64,000 bases of DNA from Clostridia bacterium (lineage in GTDB: Bacteria > Bacillota > Clostridia > Christensenellales > Borkfalkiaceae). Of this stretch, positions 51,765-60,608 are shown piece by piece. The stretch lies in the NCBI GenBank assembly GCA_017507045.1, contig JAFWBP010000017.1, positions 1-64,000 of the forward strand. The letters run 5' to 3'. The first letter of the stretch is position 1; every line of letters starts with the position of its first letter. The position numbers were made by a program, and so were the translations under genes. Under the pieces are notes generated by a model. It was given only the letters and a program-made list of their open reading frames with translations. It had not been told where the DNA came from and searched no databases.

Positions 51765-54374
51765 TTAACGTTTGCGGTTTACAATCGCCTTGGAAATTTC
51801 CATTGCCACGATGGGAAAGAGTGCAAGGCCGATTCCGGCGAGGTACATTTCCCAAGGCAGGAGCGCAAGTTCAAACGCCACGCGAAGGGGGGTAAACATT
51901 ACGATTGCAACGAGGGCAATGGCCACGATTGCCGCCAAATTCAATTTGCCGTTCGAGAAGGGATTGCTACTGAACAAAGAACGTTCCGAACGCATATTGT
52001 AGGCTTGAATGATCTGAGAAAGTGCCAGCGTCATAAACGCCATCGTGCGCCCGCCTTCAACCGATGCCGTGTAAATTTCACCCACTTTGAAGGCAATTAA
52101 AGCGAGCACACCGAACATAACACCCTGAATGAGAATGCGAATTCCCAAGCCGTGTGCAAATATTCCTTCATTTTTGGGCTTCGGTTTTTGGTTCATGATA
52201 TCGGCTTCAACGGGTTCCATTCCGAGCGCAATTGCGGGCAAGCTATCCGTAACGAGATTGATCCACAGCAGCTGCATCGAAAGGAGAGGGGAAACGCGCC
52301 AAAGCAGCATTGCAAAGAAAACGCACACGATTTCGCCGATGTTCGTTCCGAGCAGGAATCCCACGACTTTGCGGATATTCGCATAGATTCCGCGCCCTTC
52401 CTTCACAGCGTCTACGATCGTTGCGAAATTATCGTCTGTCAGCGTCATATCCGCTGCACCCTTTGCAACGTCCGTTCCCGTAATACCCATCGCACAGCCG
52501 ATATCGGCCGCTTTCAAGGCGGGGGCATCGTTTACGCCGTCGCCCGTCATGGAAACAACTTGCCCTTTCCTCTGCCAAGCCTTCACGATGCGGATCTTAT
52601 TTTCGGGAGATACGCGTGCATAAACGGAGATGTTTTCCACTTCGCGATCGAGCTCGGAATCCGTCATATTATCTAATTGCGTACCCGTGATCGCCTTATC
52701 GCCCGGCAGCAAGATGCCAAGCTCTTTGGCAATTGCCGAAGCGGTTACGATGTGATCGCCCGTGATCATAACGGGTTTAATTCCCGCAAGGCGGCAGGTT
52801 TCAACCGCGGCCTTCGCTTCGGGGCGAGGAGGATCGATCATGCCAACAAGGCCGAAGAAGGTAAGTCCGTTTTCCAAGTCGTCGGAAGTGGGGGATTGCG
52901 GAATTTGCGAAATTTCCTTATAACCGACTGCAAGAACGCGCAGTGCCTGTTCGCTCATTCTATCGCAAATCGCGCGCGCCTGCTCAATATCGCCCGCAAT
53001 GCAGCGAGCTGCCATCACGTCGAACGCGCCTTTCACGATCACCACGTTTTTCCCATCAATGAGATTGACGGTCGTCATCAACTTTCTATCCGAATCAAAG
53101 GGGATTTCCGCCATTCTCGGATGCGCTTTATTGAGAGCATCTTTGGGGAGGCCGTTTCTGTGTGCCGCCAGAACGATGGCCGTTTCGGTAGGATCGCCGA
53201 TGCTGATCTCCTTTCCGTTATCAAACGCCACCGAACCATCGCAACAAAGTGTGCCGTAGGCGAGCAATTTTCTAACCGTTTCAGAGTTGTTCGTCGTAAT
53301 TTTTTCGGTATCTTCGCCGCCGTCAACGTAAGCTTCCACGAGCGTCATTCGGTTTTGCGTAAGCGTACCCGTTTTATCAGAGCAGATAACGGAAGCACTG
53401 CCCAAAGTTTCCACGGCGGGAAGGCGGCGAATAATCGCGTTCTTTTTCACCATGCGTTGCACGCCGATGGAAAGTACGATGGTAACGATGGCGGGCAACC
53501 CTTCGGGAATCGCAGAAACGGCAAGCGAGATCGCCGTCATAAAGATATCGAGTGGATTCATGCCGTCCGCAAGCCCTACGATGAACACGACGGCGCAAGC
53601 TGCAAGCGCCACGATGCCCAGCCATTTCCCGAGCTTTGAAAGCTTTTGCTGCAAAGGGGTTTGCACTTCCGTTTCGCCCGAAAGCAGGTTCGCGATCTTC
53701 CCCATTTCGGTATTCATTCCCGTTCCCGTAACAACCGCCAGAGCCGTTCCGTAAGTAACGCTGCATCCGGAGAACACCATATTGCTGCGATCGCCGATCG
53801 GAGCGTTTTCCTTCACCGTAGCCGTTGCATCCTTTTCGGAAGGAACGGATTCTCCCGTAAGTGCGGATTCTTCACTTTTCAAGCTCACGCTTCTGATAAG
53901 GCGCGCATCGGCAGGCACGAAATCACCGGCTTCCAGCATGATGATATCGCCCGGCACGAGCTCGGAAGCATTGATGATTTTCTCCTTTCCATCGCGCAAC
54001 ACTTTCGCGTGCGGGGCAGACATGTTTTTAAGCGCAAGCAAAGCCTTTTCCGCTTTACTTTCCTGCATTACGCCCATGATCGCGTTAAGAACAACGATCA
54101 AAAGGATCAATGCAGGCTCAAAGAATTCGCTTGGATTTCCTTCTATGCAAGCAATTACGAAGGAAATCGCCGCTGCCGCGAGAAGGATGATGATCATCAC
54201 GTCGTTAAACTGCTCAAAAAAACGCCGAATAACAGATTTTTTCTTCTTTTCTTTCAGCTTGTTTTCGCCGTATTTTTCCCTCTTTTCGTTGACCTGTTCA
54301 GAGGTTAAACCGGTTTCGATGGTCGATCCGAATTCTTCCAAAAGCAACTCGGGATCCGTGCTGTGAGGTATCAA
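51765..54374 (-). CDS. P2A-type cation-transporting ATPase (probable Ca2+ pump)
   Basis: 869 residues from a TTG start at 54374, chosen because AAGGAG lies 8 bp upstream and no ATG fits. N-terminal cation-ATPase domain, TGES loop (about 173), the P2A membrane motif PEGLPAIVTI (about 290), phosphorylation site DKTGTLT with Asp333, MTGDGVNDAPALK hinge, and about ten membrane segments. The PEGLP motif and overall layout match SERCA/PMR1-like calcium pumps; Mn2+ transport is also possible. It pumps the cation out of the cytoplasm. Single-gene unit. Confidence 0.93.
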   Translation of the reverse strand: MIPHSTDPELLLEEFGSTIETGLTSEQVNEKREKYGENKLKEKKKKSVIRRFFEQFNDVMIIILLAAAAISFVIACIEGNPSEFFEPALILLIVVLNAIMGVMQESKAEKALLALKNMSAPHAKVLRDGKEKIINASELVPGDIIMLEAGDFVPADARLIRSVSLKSEESALTGESVPSEKDATATVKENAPIGDRSNMVFSGCSVTYGTALAVVTGTGMNTEMGKIANLLSGETEVQTPLQQKLSKLGKWLGIVALAACAVVFIVGLADGMNPLDIFMTAISLAVSAIPEGLPAIVTIVLSIGVQRMVKKNAIIRRLPAVETLGSASVICSDKTGTLTQNRMTLVEAYVDGGEDTEKITTNNSETVRKLLAYGTLCCDGSVAFDNGKEISIGDPTETAIVLAAHRNGLPKDALNKAHPRMAEIPFDSDRKLMTTVNLIDGKNVVIVKGAFDVMAARCIAGDIEQARAICDRMSEQALRVLAVGYKEISQIPQSPTSDDLENGLTFFGLVGMIDPPRPEAKAAVETCRLAGIKPVMITGDHIVTASAIAKELGILLPGDKAITGTQLDNMTDSELDREVENISVYARVSPENKIRIVKAWQRKGQVVSMTGDGVNDAPALKAADIGCAMGITGTDVAKGAADMTLTDDNFATIVDAVKEGRGIYANIRKVVGFLLGTNIGEIVCVFFAMLLWRVSPLLSMQLLWINLVTDSLPAIALGMEPVEADIMNQKPKPKNEGIFAHGLGIRILIQGVMFGVLALIAFKVGEIYTASVEGGRTMAFMTLALSQIIQAYNMRSERSLFSSNPFSNGKLNLAAIVAIALVAIVMFTPLRVAFELALLPWEMYLAGIGLALFPIVAMEISKAIVNRKR

Positions 54375-54544
54375 TGTTTTATCTCCTTAACCTGATTTTC
54401 TCATAAATTCGCACTGCGAAAGGCGTGTATATTTATATAAACGCAAAGTTAAAAATATAAACGCCGCAGCGCGGAGGAAACTAATATTTTCGAAGGATTT
54501 TCTCGCCGATTTTTGCGCCGCGGAAGGGGAGAAAAGTAATAAAA

Positions 54545-54573
54545 GGGGTGCAGTTACTTAAGTAGCTACACCC
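54545..54573 (-). terminator. terminator of the isochorismatase-fold hydrolase gene
   Basis: On the minus strand, GGGTGTAGCTAC and GTAACTGCACCC pair (a few mismatches) around TTAA, followed by CCTTTTATTACTTTTC, 16 bp after the stop. Confidence 0.7.
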
Positions 54574-54589
54574 GATTAACTTCAAATAA

Positions 54590-55135
54590 TCAAAGCATCT
54601 TCAAAATGGAATCAACGTCGGAAATTTCCGCACCGTAGGTTTCCTTCAAATACTTAATGCCGTAGTTATAATCCTCCTCCGTGAAGGAATCGGTTGCGTC
54701 CTTCGCAACAACTACGTCGTAGCCGTATTGATAAGCATCTGCAGAGGTATGGCGAACGCACATGTGCGCGTGCAGACCCGTCATGATTACGGTGTTCACG
54801 CCGAGCTCATCGAGCAAAAGTTTCAAATCGGTTTGGAAGAATCCGCTATAACGGCGCTTGGGTACCACGTAATCCTTCTCGCAAAGATCGAGCTCGGGAA
54901 TTACCTCCGCGCCCTTCGTACCGGCGATTGCGTGATCGCCCCAGAATTTCAGCTCGTGATCAATGCCCTTCAGGTGTGCATCGTTACAGAAAATAACGGG
55001 AACGCCCTTCGCGCGGCAACCTGCCAAAAGCTCTTTTGTTTTCGGAACGATCGCCAACCCGCGATCGCACTTGAGTGCGCCCGTAACGAAGTCGTTTAAC
55101 ATATCAACGACGAGTACTGCATACTTTCTTTCCAT
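54590..55135 (-). CDS. cysteine hydrolase of the isochorismatase/nicotinamidase family
   Basis: 181 residues. The catalytic triad is Asp11 (VVDMLNDF), Lys93 (VPKRRYSGF) and Cys126 (GLHAHMCVRHT), preceded by the family cis-peptide region. NDAHL near residue 51 resembles the nicotinamidase metal-binding DxH, so nicotinamidase is a reasonable guess, but other amidase substrates are possible. AAGGAG ribosome binding site; own promoter and terminator. Confidence 0.92.
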   Translation of the reverse strand: MERKYAVLVVDMLNDFVTGALKCDRGLAIVPKTKELLAGCRAKGVPVIFCNDAHLKGIDHELKFWGDHAIAGTKGAEVIPELDLCEKDYVVPKRRYSGFFQTDLKLLLDELGVNTVIMTGLHAHMCVRHTSADAYQYGYDVVVAKDATDSFTEEDYNYGIKYLKETYGAEISDVDSILKML

Positions 55136-55171
55136 AATAATCTCCTTGCGTGTAGCTATGTGCAGTTATAG

Positions 55172-55200
55172 ATTATACTCTTGTTTTTTCCCTTTGTCAA
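55172..55200 (-). promoter_or_regulatory. SigA-type promoter of the isochorismatase-fold gene
   Basis: On the minus strand, TTGACA (55200-55195), a 17-bp spacer and TATAAT (55177-55172), giving a leader of about 30 nt. Confidence 0.88.
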
Positions 55201-55297
55201 CGAAAGGGGGGGGGTTTTCATTCGCAAAGAAAAATTTTCAAGCTCTTGTACGCGCACGGTCATATTGAAGGAACCGTTACAAACATAGTAAAAAGTA

Positions 55298-55317
55298 AAC
55301 CCCGAAAGCTCGGGGTT
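55298..55317 (-). terminator. terminator of the CotH-family gene
   Basis: An 8-bp stem (55298-55305 with 55310-55317) with a 4-nt loop; on the minus strand TTTACTTTTTACT follows, 13 bp after the stop codon. Confidence 0.8.
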
Positions 55318-55330
55318 AATTCGTTACTTT

Positions 55331-56935
55331 TTACTTTAACTTGTTGCCTAACGTTTCGTAGAATCCGTCGAGCGCTACCAATCTATCACCCATATAATCG
55401 GTGTAAAGCTTGTTCAAATCACCGATCTTATTATAATATGAGGCGTACGGTTGGTTTTTGCTCGACCACTTGTTATAATCCGCATTGCGAATTTCCTGGG
55501 GGATCGCATCAGACCAAGAGGTAAACATTTGCGTGATATTCGTAGAAGTTAACGTGCTCTTGCGCAGCTGCGTATAGCGCGCGTACAGCTCCGGCCTGAA
55601 CAACTCGTAGAACTTATTCCAAAGGGGATCGTTGTTCACGTAATTCGTATGCTTGTGGGCGTTCATCATGATCTTATCGCCGCTGAAATAGGGGATATAA
55701 TCGCCGGGGTTGCCTTGCTTATTCGCAACGTTTCTGCCGAAAGTTTGATCGAGATCGTACATGCAGGGGATCCACACCTTTCCATCGTACGTAGCAAACA
55801 GCGTGTTATGGATGTAGTTATCCCACGCGTTGATCGAGGTGGAAAAGATCATCCAGTCTACCATGGCGTTCACGTCGAGCTTGGTTGCGATCTGCTGCTT
55901 CCACGCAGTGTTTGAAATGTTCGATTTGTTATTCACAAGGTCGATGAGGCTGTTAAAGGAAGTGGTCATCCATTCGGTTTCTTCGTCGCCTCTTCCGTTA
56001 TACTCAATTTCCCAAGGCTCCGTCATCGTGGCCGTAACCTTTTTCGACCAATCGTTGGATTTCGACATATACATAATGCCTTCCGTATCGTTATCATCCA
56101 TATTGAAGGCCCACTCATCCTTTGCGGTGTTGAGCGTGTACATGCCCCAGTATTGATCATTCAGGTATACGACAACGGGGAACCCATCCATTGCGCCCTT
56201 GTTTGCCGCTTCCATGAGGAGGGGATTCACCCCGGCACGGGTTGCAACCATTTGCGCCCAAAGCCTCGAGGCCATGAGGTTGCGCGAATGGCCGAAGTCC
56301 GTCCAGTTTGCTTTCAGGCAATATTTGTTCTGCTTGCCCCAATCTTCGTTTAATTCGATTTTATTCTTCTCTTCAAGTTCGGCGTCCTTAAAAAGTTTAA
56401 TGTTATAATTCTTCTTCGCGTACTGTCTGCTCGTTTGCCCTTGGAATTTCATCGTTGCGTAGCCTTCGAAATCCTTCGAATCGTGCCCGTTTGCCTTATA
56501 GCTGATTGCAACGGTAGGCTCCGTTTCATCGCTATTTGAAACGGAGGAAGTGGTGCTCATACGCTGGAAATCGGCTTGCGAGCTGAACGTGAAGTGAAGG
56601 CTGGGAATGCCCGAAGTGGAAAGGCCGCTCGGCGTTTTATCCTGAAAACTATCATCGCAATATTTGCAATCGTAAATGCCTTCTCCCTCATCCCAGAAGG
56701 AAGCCTCCTTTATAGAGGTGCATTCGTAATCGTGATCGCCCAAAGGCAACGCTTCGTTTTTTGTGCCCGAACATTTCTCACAGGTGTAAATATCCTTTCC
56801 CTGCGTTTGGCAAGTTGATGCCTGCGTTGAGGTAAGCACGTAATTATGATCGCACGGAGCGCAACCCGCGAAGGAAGCGAGTAGGAATGCACACGCTGCA
56901 ATCACCGCAAAAGAAGCGGAAATTTTTCTTTTCAT
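55331..56935 (-). CDS. CotH-kinase-family surface lipoprotein
   Basis: 534 residues. Lipoprotein signal peptide with lipobox FAGC (Cys25). A Cys/His-containing segment of two similar units follows (about 29-100: HNYVLTSTQAST ... YTCEKCSGTKNE and HDYECTSIKEAS ... YDCKYCDDSF), then a CotH domain (about 150-500) with QGQTSRQYAKKNYNIKLF-type, WGMYTLNTAKDEW and MYDLDQTFG segments. CotH proteins are atypical protein kinases; in Bacillus CotH acts on spore coat proteins. Here the lipid anchor places it on the outside of the membrane, so its targets are probably surface proteins. AAGGAG ribosome binding site; single-gene unit. Confidence 0.92.
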   Translation of the reverse strand: MKRKISASFAVIAACAFLLASFAGCAPCDHNYVLTSTQASTCQTQGKDIYTCEKCSGTKNEALPLGDHDYECTSIKEASFWDEGEGIYDCKYCDDSFQDKTPSGLSTSGIPSLHFTFSSQADFQRMSTTSSVSNSDETEPTVAISYKANGHDSKDFEGYATMKFQGQTSRQYAKKNYNIKLFKDAELEEKNKIELNEDWGKQNKYCLKANWTDFGHSRNLMASRLWAQMVATRAGVNPLLMEAANKGAMDGFPVVVYLNDQYWGMYTLNTAKDEWAFNMDDNDTEGIMYMSKSNDWSKKVTATMTEPWEIEYNGRGDEETEWMTTSFNSLIDLVNNKSNISNTAWKQQIATKLDVNAMVDWMIFSTSINAWDNYIHNTLFATYDGKVWIPCMYDLDQTFGRNVANKQGNPGDYIPYFSGDKIMMNAHKHTNYVNNDPLWNKFYELFRPELYARYTQLRKSTLTSTNITQMFTSWSDAIPQEIRNADYNKWSSKNQPYASYYNKIGDLNKLYTDYMGDRLVALDGFYETLGNKLK

Positions 56936-56980
56936 ATGAATCTCCTTGTGTGAATACGAAAATTTACACTTTACGAACTA

Positions 56981-57008
56981 ATTATACCAAAAATACACGT
57001 ATTGTCAA
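56981..57008 (-). promoter_or_regulatory. SigA-type promoter of the CotH-family gene
   Basis: On the minus strand, TTGACA (57008-57003), a 16-bp spacer and TATAAT (56986-56981) with an upstream TGG. Confidence 0.85.
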
Positions 57009-57062
57009 TAGGGATTAAATTAGTTAAAATTAAAAATTATTGTTATGATTTTTTTTATACCG

Positions 57063-57091
57063 TTGACATATAAATTTTATTTTGGTAAAAT
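57063..57091 (+). promoter_or_regulatory. SigA-type promoter of the DUF1846 gene
   Basis: TTGACA (57063-57068), a 17-bp spacer and TAAAAT (57086-57091) with an extended -10 TGG, 34 bp before the ATG, in a very AT-rich stretch. Confidence 0.88.
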
Positions 57092-57125
57092 AAATTGTGG
57101 ATTTTACTGCGGAGGCTAAAACTTT

Positions 57126-58580
57126 ATGTTTAAACAGGGATTTGATAACGCTAAATATCTTTCGCTACAGTCTGAAAAAATTCAGGAAAGAATTAATGCT
57201 TTTGGTGACAAGCTCTATCTTGAATTTGGCGGAAAGCTCTTTGACGATTATCATGCGTCACGCGTTTTGCCCGGATTTGAACCTGACAGTAAGATTAAAA
57301 TGCTTTTAAATTTAAAAGACATTGCTGAAATTTTAGTTGTCATAAGCGCAAATGACATAGAAAATAACAAATACAGAAGCGATTTAGGGATAACCTATGA
57401 CGCAGACGTTATTCGTCTTATTGATATCTTTAAGGGTAAAGGGTTGTACGTCGGTAGCGTAGTTATGACGATGTATCGTTCTTCACCAGCAGTAAATAAT
57501 TTTATCAAGCGCCTTGAAATTTTAGGAATAAAAGTTTATAAGCATTATGCAATTGAAGGATATCCTTCCGATGTTCAAAAAATAGTAAGTGAAGAAGGGT
57601 ATGGGAAAAATGAATACGTGCCCACTTCTAAAAGGTTAGTAGTGGTAACGGCGCCTGGTCCCGGCAGCGGAAAAATGGCAACTTGCCTTTCGCAACTTTA
57701 TCACGAAAACGTAAGGGGCGTTAAAGCCGGTTACGCCAAATTTGAAACGTTTCCAATTTGGAATTTACCATTATCTCACCCCGTAAACGTTGCTTACGAA
57801 GCTGCAACAGCAGATTTGAACGACGTAAATATGATTGATCCTTTCCATCTTGAGGCTTATGGTCAACTTGCCGTAAATTACAATCGCGATGTAGAAATTT
57901 TCCCCGTAGTTAACGCTATGTGTGAAAAGATTTTAGGTTATTCACCCTACAAATCGCCTACCGAGATGGGTGTAAATATGGCGGGATTTTGCATTTTTGA
58001 TGACGAAGCCTGTAGAGAAGCTTCTAAACAAGAGATAATTAGAAGATATTACAACACCTTAAACGACGTAAGAAAAGGCAGAACCAGTAAAGAGGTTATT
58101 TCGGAAATACAAATTTTATTAAGTAAAACAGATACCGAACTATCTGATAGAACGGTAGTATTTCCAGCAGAAGAAACTGCAAAAAATACAGGCAATCCTG
58201 CATGCGCAATAGAGCTTCCTAACGGCAAAATCGTAGTTGGTAAAACAGGGCGTCTAGTTGGCGCGGCCGCTGCAAGCTTATTAAATGCATTAAAAGAGTT
58301 AGGTGAAATTGATGAAGAAATTAAACTATTATCACCTGACGTAATTGAGCCGATACAGCGATTAAAGGTAAATCACATGGGTTCAGGTAATCCAAGACTT
58401 CATACTGACGAAGTTTTGATGGCTTTATCTATTTGCGCGGTAACCGATTCTACGGCAAAAATTGCTTTGGAACAGCTTTCTAAATTAAAAAATTGCCAGG
58501 TTCATTCGACTGTTATTTTATCTCCGGCGGATGAAAAAACTTTTAAAGCGTTGGGTATGCATTTAACGTGTAATTCATAA
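57126..58580 (+). CDS. DUF1846 (UPF0371) family protein
   Basis: 484 residues, close to the family length of about 495. The sequence is the conserved DUF1846 type throughout: FKQGFDNAKYLSLQSEKI at the N-terminus, VTAPGPGSGKMATCLSQLYHE (about 175-195, a P-loop-like stretch) and MGVNMAGFCIFDDEACREAS (about 280). The biochemical role is not known; family members have been crystallised without a firm function. Ribosome binding site GCGGAGG is 10 bp before the ATG. Codons are clearly more A/T-rich than in the neighbours, suggesting later acquisition. Confidence 0.93.
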   Translation: MFKQGFDNAKYLSLQSEKIQERINAFGDKLYLEFGGKLFDDYHASRVLPGFEPDSKIKMLLNLKDIAEILVVISANDIENNKYRSDLGITYDADVIRLIDIFKGKGLYVGSVVMTMYRSSPAVNNFIKRLEILGIKVYKHYAIEGYPSDVQKIVSEEGYGKNEYVPTSKRLVVVTAPGPGSGKMATCLSQLYHENVRGVKAGYAKFETFPIWNLPLSHPVNVAYEAATADLNDVNMIDPFHLEAYGQLAVNYNRDVEIFPVVNAMCEKILGYSPYKSPTEMGVNMAGFCIFDDEACREASKQEIIRRYYNTLNDVRKGRTSKEVISEIQILLSKTDTELSDRTVVFPAEETAKNTGNPACAIELPNGKIVVGKTGRLVGAAAASLLNALKELGEIDEEIKLLSPDVIEPIQRLKVNHMGSGNPRLHTDEVLMALSICAVTDSTAKIALEQLSKLKNCQVHSTVILSPADEKTFKALGMHLTCNS

Positions 58581-58604
58581 ATGAAATAAACCACCAATAT
58601 TTAA

Positions 58605-58636
58605 GCGCCCCAAAAGTCAAAAAACTTTTGGGGCGC
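58605..58636 (+). terminator. hairpin terminator after the DUF1846 gene
   Basis: A 13-bp perfect stem (58605-58617 with 58624-58636) with a 6-nt loop; the tail is only weakly T-rich. Confidence 0.7.
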
Positions 58637-58661
58637 GTCGGTTTCTATTTCCCTTGCAAAG

Positions 58662-58699
58662 AAAAATACGAACCTCGATTGATCAAGGTTCGTATTTTT
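58662..58699 (-). terminator. terminator of tRNA-Arg (bidirectional hairpin)
   Basis: A 14-bp stem (58662-58675 with 58686-58699) flanked by A and T runs, 5 bp after the CCA end of the minus-strand tRNA. Confidence 0.85.
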
Positions 58700-58704
58700 C
58701 TTTT

Positions 58705-58781
<77 letters not shown>

Positions 58782-58819
58782 ATATGCAATTTCGCTAGGC
58801 CTCAACCCAACACCATGTA

Positions 58820-58848
58820 ATTATATCCGTTCGGCAAAAATTTGTCAA
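58820..58848 (-). promoter_or_regulatory. SigA-type promoter of tRNA-Arg
   Basis: On the minus strand, TTGACA (58848-58843), a 17-bp spacer and TATAAT (58825-58820): a full consensus promoter, 38 bp before the tRNA. Confidence 0.9.
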
Positions 58849-58916
58849 CGAATTTCACGCGGAAAAACAAAATTTTTCCGTGGAGTTCAAAAGATAAGAA
58901 AAATTTTCCATTCCTC

Positions 58917-58945
58917 TTTACAAACACAGAGAAATCCGCTATAAT
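58917..58945 (+). promoter_or_regulatory. SigA-type promoter of the DtxR-family regulator
   Basis: TTTACA (58917-58922), a 17-bp spacer and TATAAT (58940-58945), 21 bp before the ATG. Confidence 0.85.
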
Positions 58946-58966
58946 AAAGGGGCAGAGGGAAAAACG

Positions 58967-59329
58967 ATGAAAACGCATGAATCCGAGGAAATGTATCTCG
59001 AAACGATATATCTTTTAAGAGAAAAGCAGGCGAGCATTCACGCAATCGATATCGCAGGCGAGCTGGGCTACGCGAAATCGAGCGTATCGCGGGCGGTGGG
59101 GCTTCTTCACAAAAAAGGGTATATTGATATCAACGAATACGATGAGATCACGCTCACGAAAACCGGCTTCGCCAAGGCGGCGCATATCTACGAGCGCCAC
59201 CGTGTGATCTCCGAGCTGCTCATTCGCATGGGTGCAGATGAAGTTCTCGCAGAGGAAAACGCCTGCCGCATCGAGCACGTGATCACGCCCGAACTTTTCG
59301 GAATCATAAAGGAATATCTGAAAAAGTAA
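58967..59329 (+). CDS. DtxR/MntR-family metal-dependent transcriptional regulator
   Basis: 120 residues: winged helix (about 5-65, SIHAIDIAGELGYAKSSVSRAV) and a short metal-binding dimerisation domain, with no SH3-like third domain. By alignment the metal ligands are Met9, Cys100, Glu103 and His104 (ENACRIEH) with His78 for the ancillary site. This is the set of the iron-type DtxR/IdeR group; MntR has Asp and Glu in the first two places. No metal-transport gene is adjacent. GAGGG ribosome binding site. I prefer an iron-responsive repressor, but Mn2+ cannot be excluded. Confidence 0.9.
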   Translation: MKTHESEEMYLETIYLLREKQASIHAIDIAGELGYAKSSVSRAVGLLHKKGYIDINEYDEITLTKTGFAKAAHIYERHRVISELLIRMGADEVLAEENACRIEHVITPELFGIIKEYLKK

Positions 59330-59338
59330 ATAAAAAAA

Positions 59339-59364
59339 GCGCCGCCCGAACTTTCGGGCGGCGC
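59339..59364 (+). terminator. terminator of the DtxR-family gene
   Basis: An 11-bp GC-rich stem (59339-59349 with 59354-59364) with a 4-nt loop, preceded by an A run; the 3' tail (ATCGCTTATAAAATTTT) is only partly T-rich. Confidence 0.7.
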
Positions 59365-59450
59365 ATCGCTTATAAAATTTTATTCCGTTTGCACAAAGAG
59401 AAGGGGCTATGTGCGTCACTCTTAGGGATTTTAATTAAATATTTTATAAA

Positions 59451-59493
59451 ACTTGACTTGGAAAAGTCGAGTTTTCTTTTACCCAAGTAAAAG
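59451..59493 (+). terminator. two small hairpins upstream of the DUF4097 gene
   Basis: A 9-bp stem (59451-59459 with 59463-59471, one G-T pair) ends in TTTTCTTTT and looks like a terminator with no gene before it. A second stem CTTTTAC/GTAAAAG (59476-59482 with 59487-59493) follows directly and lies just upstream of the next promoter. Confidence 0.5.
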
Positions 59494-59494
59494 C

Positions 59495-59523
59495 TTGAAT
59501 TAAAATTAATTTTGTGTTATAAT
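59495..59523 (+). promoter_or_regulatory. SigA-type promoter of the DUF4097 lipoprotein gene
   Basis: TTGAAT (59495-59500), a 17-bp spacer and TATAAT (59518-59523), 42 bp before the ATG; AAAGGAG ribosome binding site at about 59552-59558. Confidence 0.85.
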
Positions 59524-59565
59524 AAAGTCATCGGTAAATAAGAATTTATCAAAAGGAGAAATACA

Positions 59566-60513
59566 ATGCGTCTGTCAGCTTTATTACGATTGCTTTTGTT
59601 TATCTTTTTTAGTATGGGGCTATTAACATTGACAGCCTGCTCTTCAATTGACTATGAAACCAACATCCATAAAGTCAATGAAGAATTCAACAATATATCT
59701 ATAAGAACAGATACAGCTGATATTGCTTTTGTTCTCTCTGATGACGGAATGTGTAGAGTGGTTTGCTATGAGGAGGCAAAGAAAAGCCATTCCGTTAAAG
59801 TTCAAAATGGCACTCTTACAGTTAACGTGGTGAACGATAAAAAATGGTATGACTATATCGGTATTAATATCGACACACCGAAGATAACGGTTTATCTTCC
59901 TGAATCAAAATATTTCTCGCTTGTCATAGAAGAAAGCACGGGTGATATTGAGATATCGAAGGATTTTGAATTTAAGAGCATTGATATTTCCCTTAGTACA
60001 GGCAATGTTAGGTGTTATGCGTCTGCTACAGAGGCTATTAAAATAGCATCGAGTACCGGTGACATTTATGCGGAAAGTATATCCGCAAGCTCACTTGACC
60101 TTACTGTTTCCACAGGTAAGGTAACTGTTTCCGATATAACATGCGACGGAGATATAACAATCGGTGTGTCAACGGGAAAGGCTTATCTTACCGATATCGA
60201 GTGCAAAAATCTTATCTCAACAGGAAGCACTGGCGATATATCACTAAAAAAAGTTATTTCCACAGAAAAGATTTCTATCGGAAGAAGCACGGGTGATGTA
60301 ACGCTTGAAGACACGGATGCAGCAGAGCTTTTCATAACGACAGATACCGGTGATGTTGAAGGCACTTTGCTTACTGATAAAGTGTTTATTACAAAAACCG
60401 ACACAGGTCGCATCGATGTACCGAATTCCATTATGGGTGGAAGATGCGAGATTACCACTGACACAGGGGATATTAAAATCTCGATTTCAAACAACGCACA
60501 CTATACTTTGTAA
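59566..60513 (+). CDS. DUF4097-type beta-helix lipoprotein
   Basis: 315 residues. Signal peptide with lipobox LTAC (Cys25). The body is a right-handed beta-helix-like repeat with S/D-T-G-D-I/V steps (STGDIEI, STGNVRC, STGDIYA, STGKVTV, STGDISL, STGDVTL, DTGDVEG, DTGDIKI), typical of DUF4097 proteins. These often accompany PadR regulators and DUF1700 membrane proteins, none of which is present here. Codon use is more A/T-rich than in the neighbours, which with the orphan setting suggests transfer. Function unknown; lipid-anchored outside the membrane. Confidence 0.9.
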   Translation: MRLSALLRLLLFIFFSMGLLTLTACSSIDYETNIHKVNEEFNNISIRTDTADIAFVLSDDGMCRVVCYEEAKKSHSVKVQNGTLTVNVVNDKKWYDYIGINIDTPKITVYLPESKYFSLVIEESTGDIEISKDFEFKSIDISLSTGNVRCYASATEAIKIASSTGDIYAESISASSLDLTVSTGKVTVSDITCDGDITIGVSTGKAYLTDIECKNLISTGSTGDISLKKVISTEKISIGRSTGDVTLEDTDAAELFITTDTGDVEGTLLTDKVFITKTDTGRIDVPNSIMGGRCEITTDTGDIKISISNNAHYTL

Positions 60514-60543
60514 ACAAAGTTGTGTGTTTTGCAAAGCAAAAAG

Positions 60544-60575
60544 AAAAGGATAGCAAAATTTTTTGCTATCCTTTT
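60544..60575. terminator. bidirectional terminator between DUF4097 and VanZ-Ig genes
   Basis: A 15-bp perfect stem (60544-60558 with 60561-60575) with A and T runs on both sides, lying 30 bp after each of two convergent genes. It can serve both. Confidence 0.88.
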
Positions 60576-60608
60576 ATATTGCCCAAAAAATCCCTATGGA
60601 AAGAGCTG

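Noticed and set aside
58967..59329. Naming the regulator mntR
   Set aside because: The metal ligands match the iron-type DtxR/IdeR set instead of the MntR set, so no gene symbol is given.
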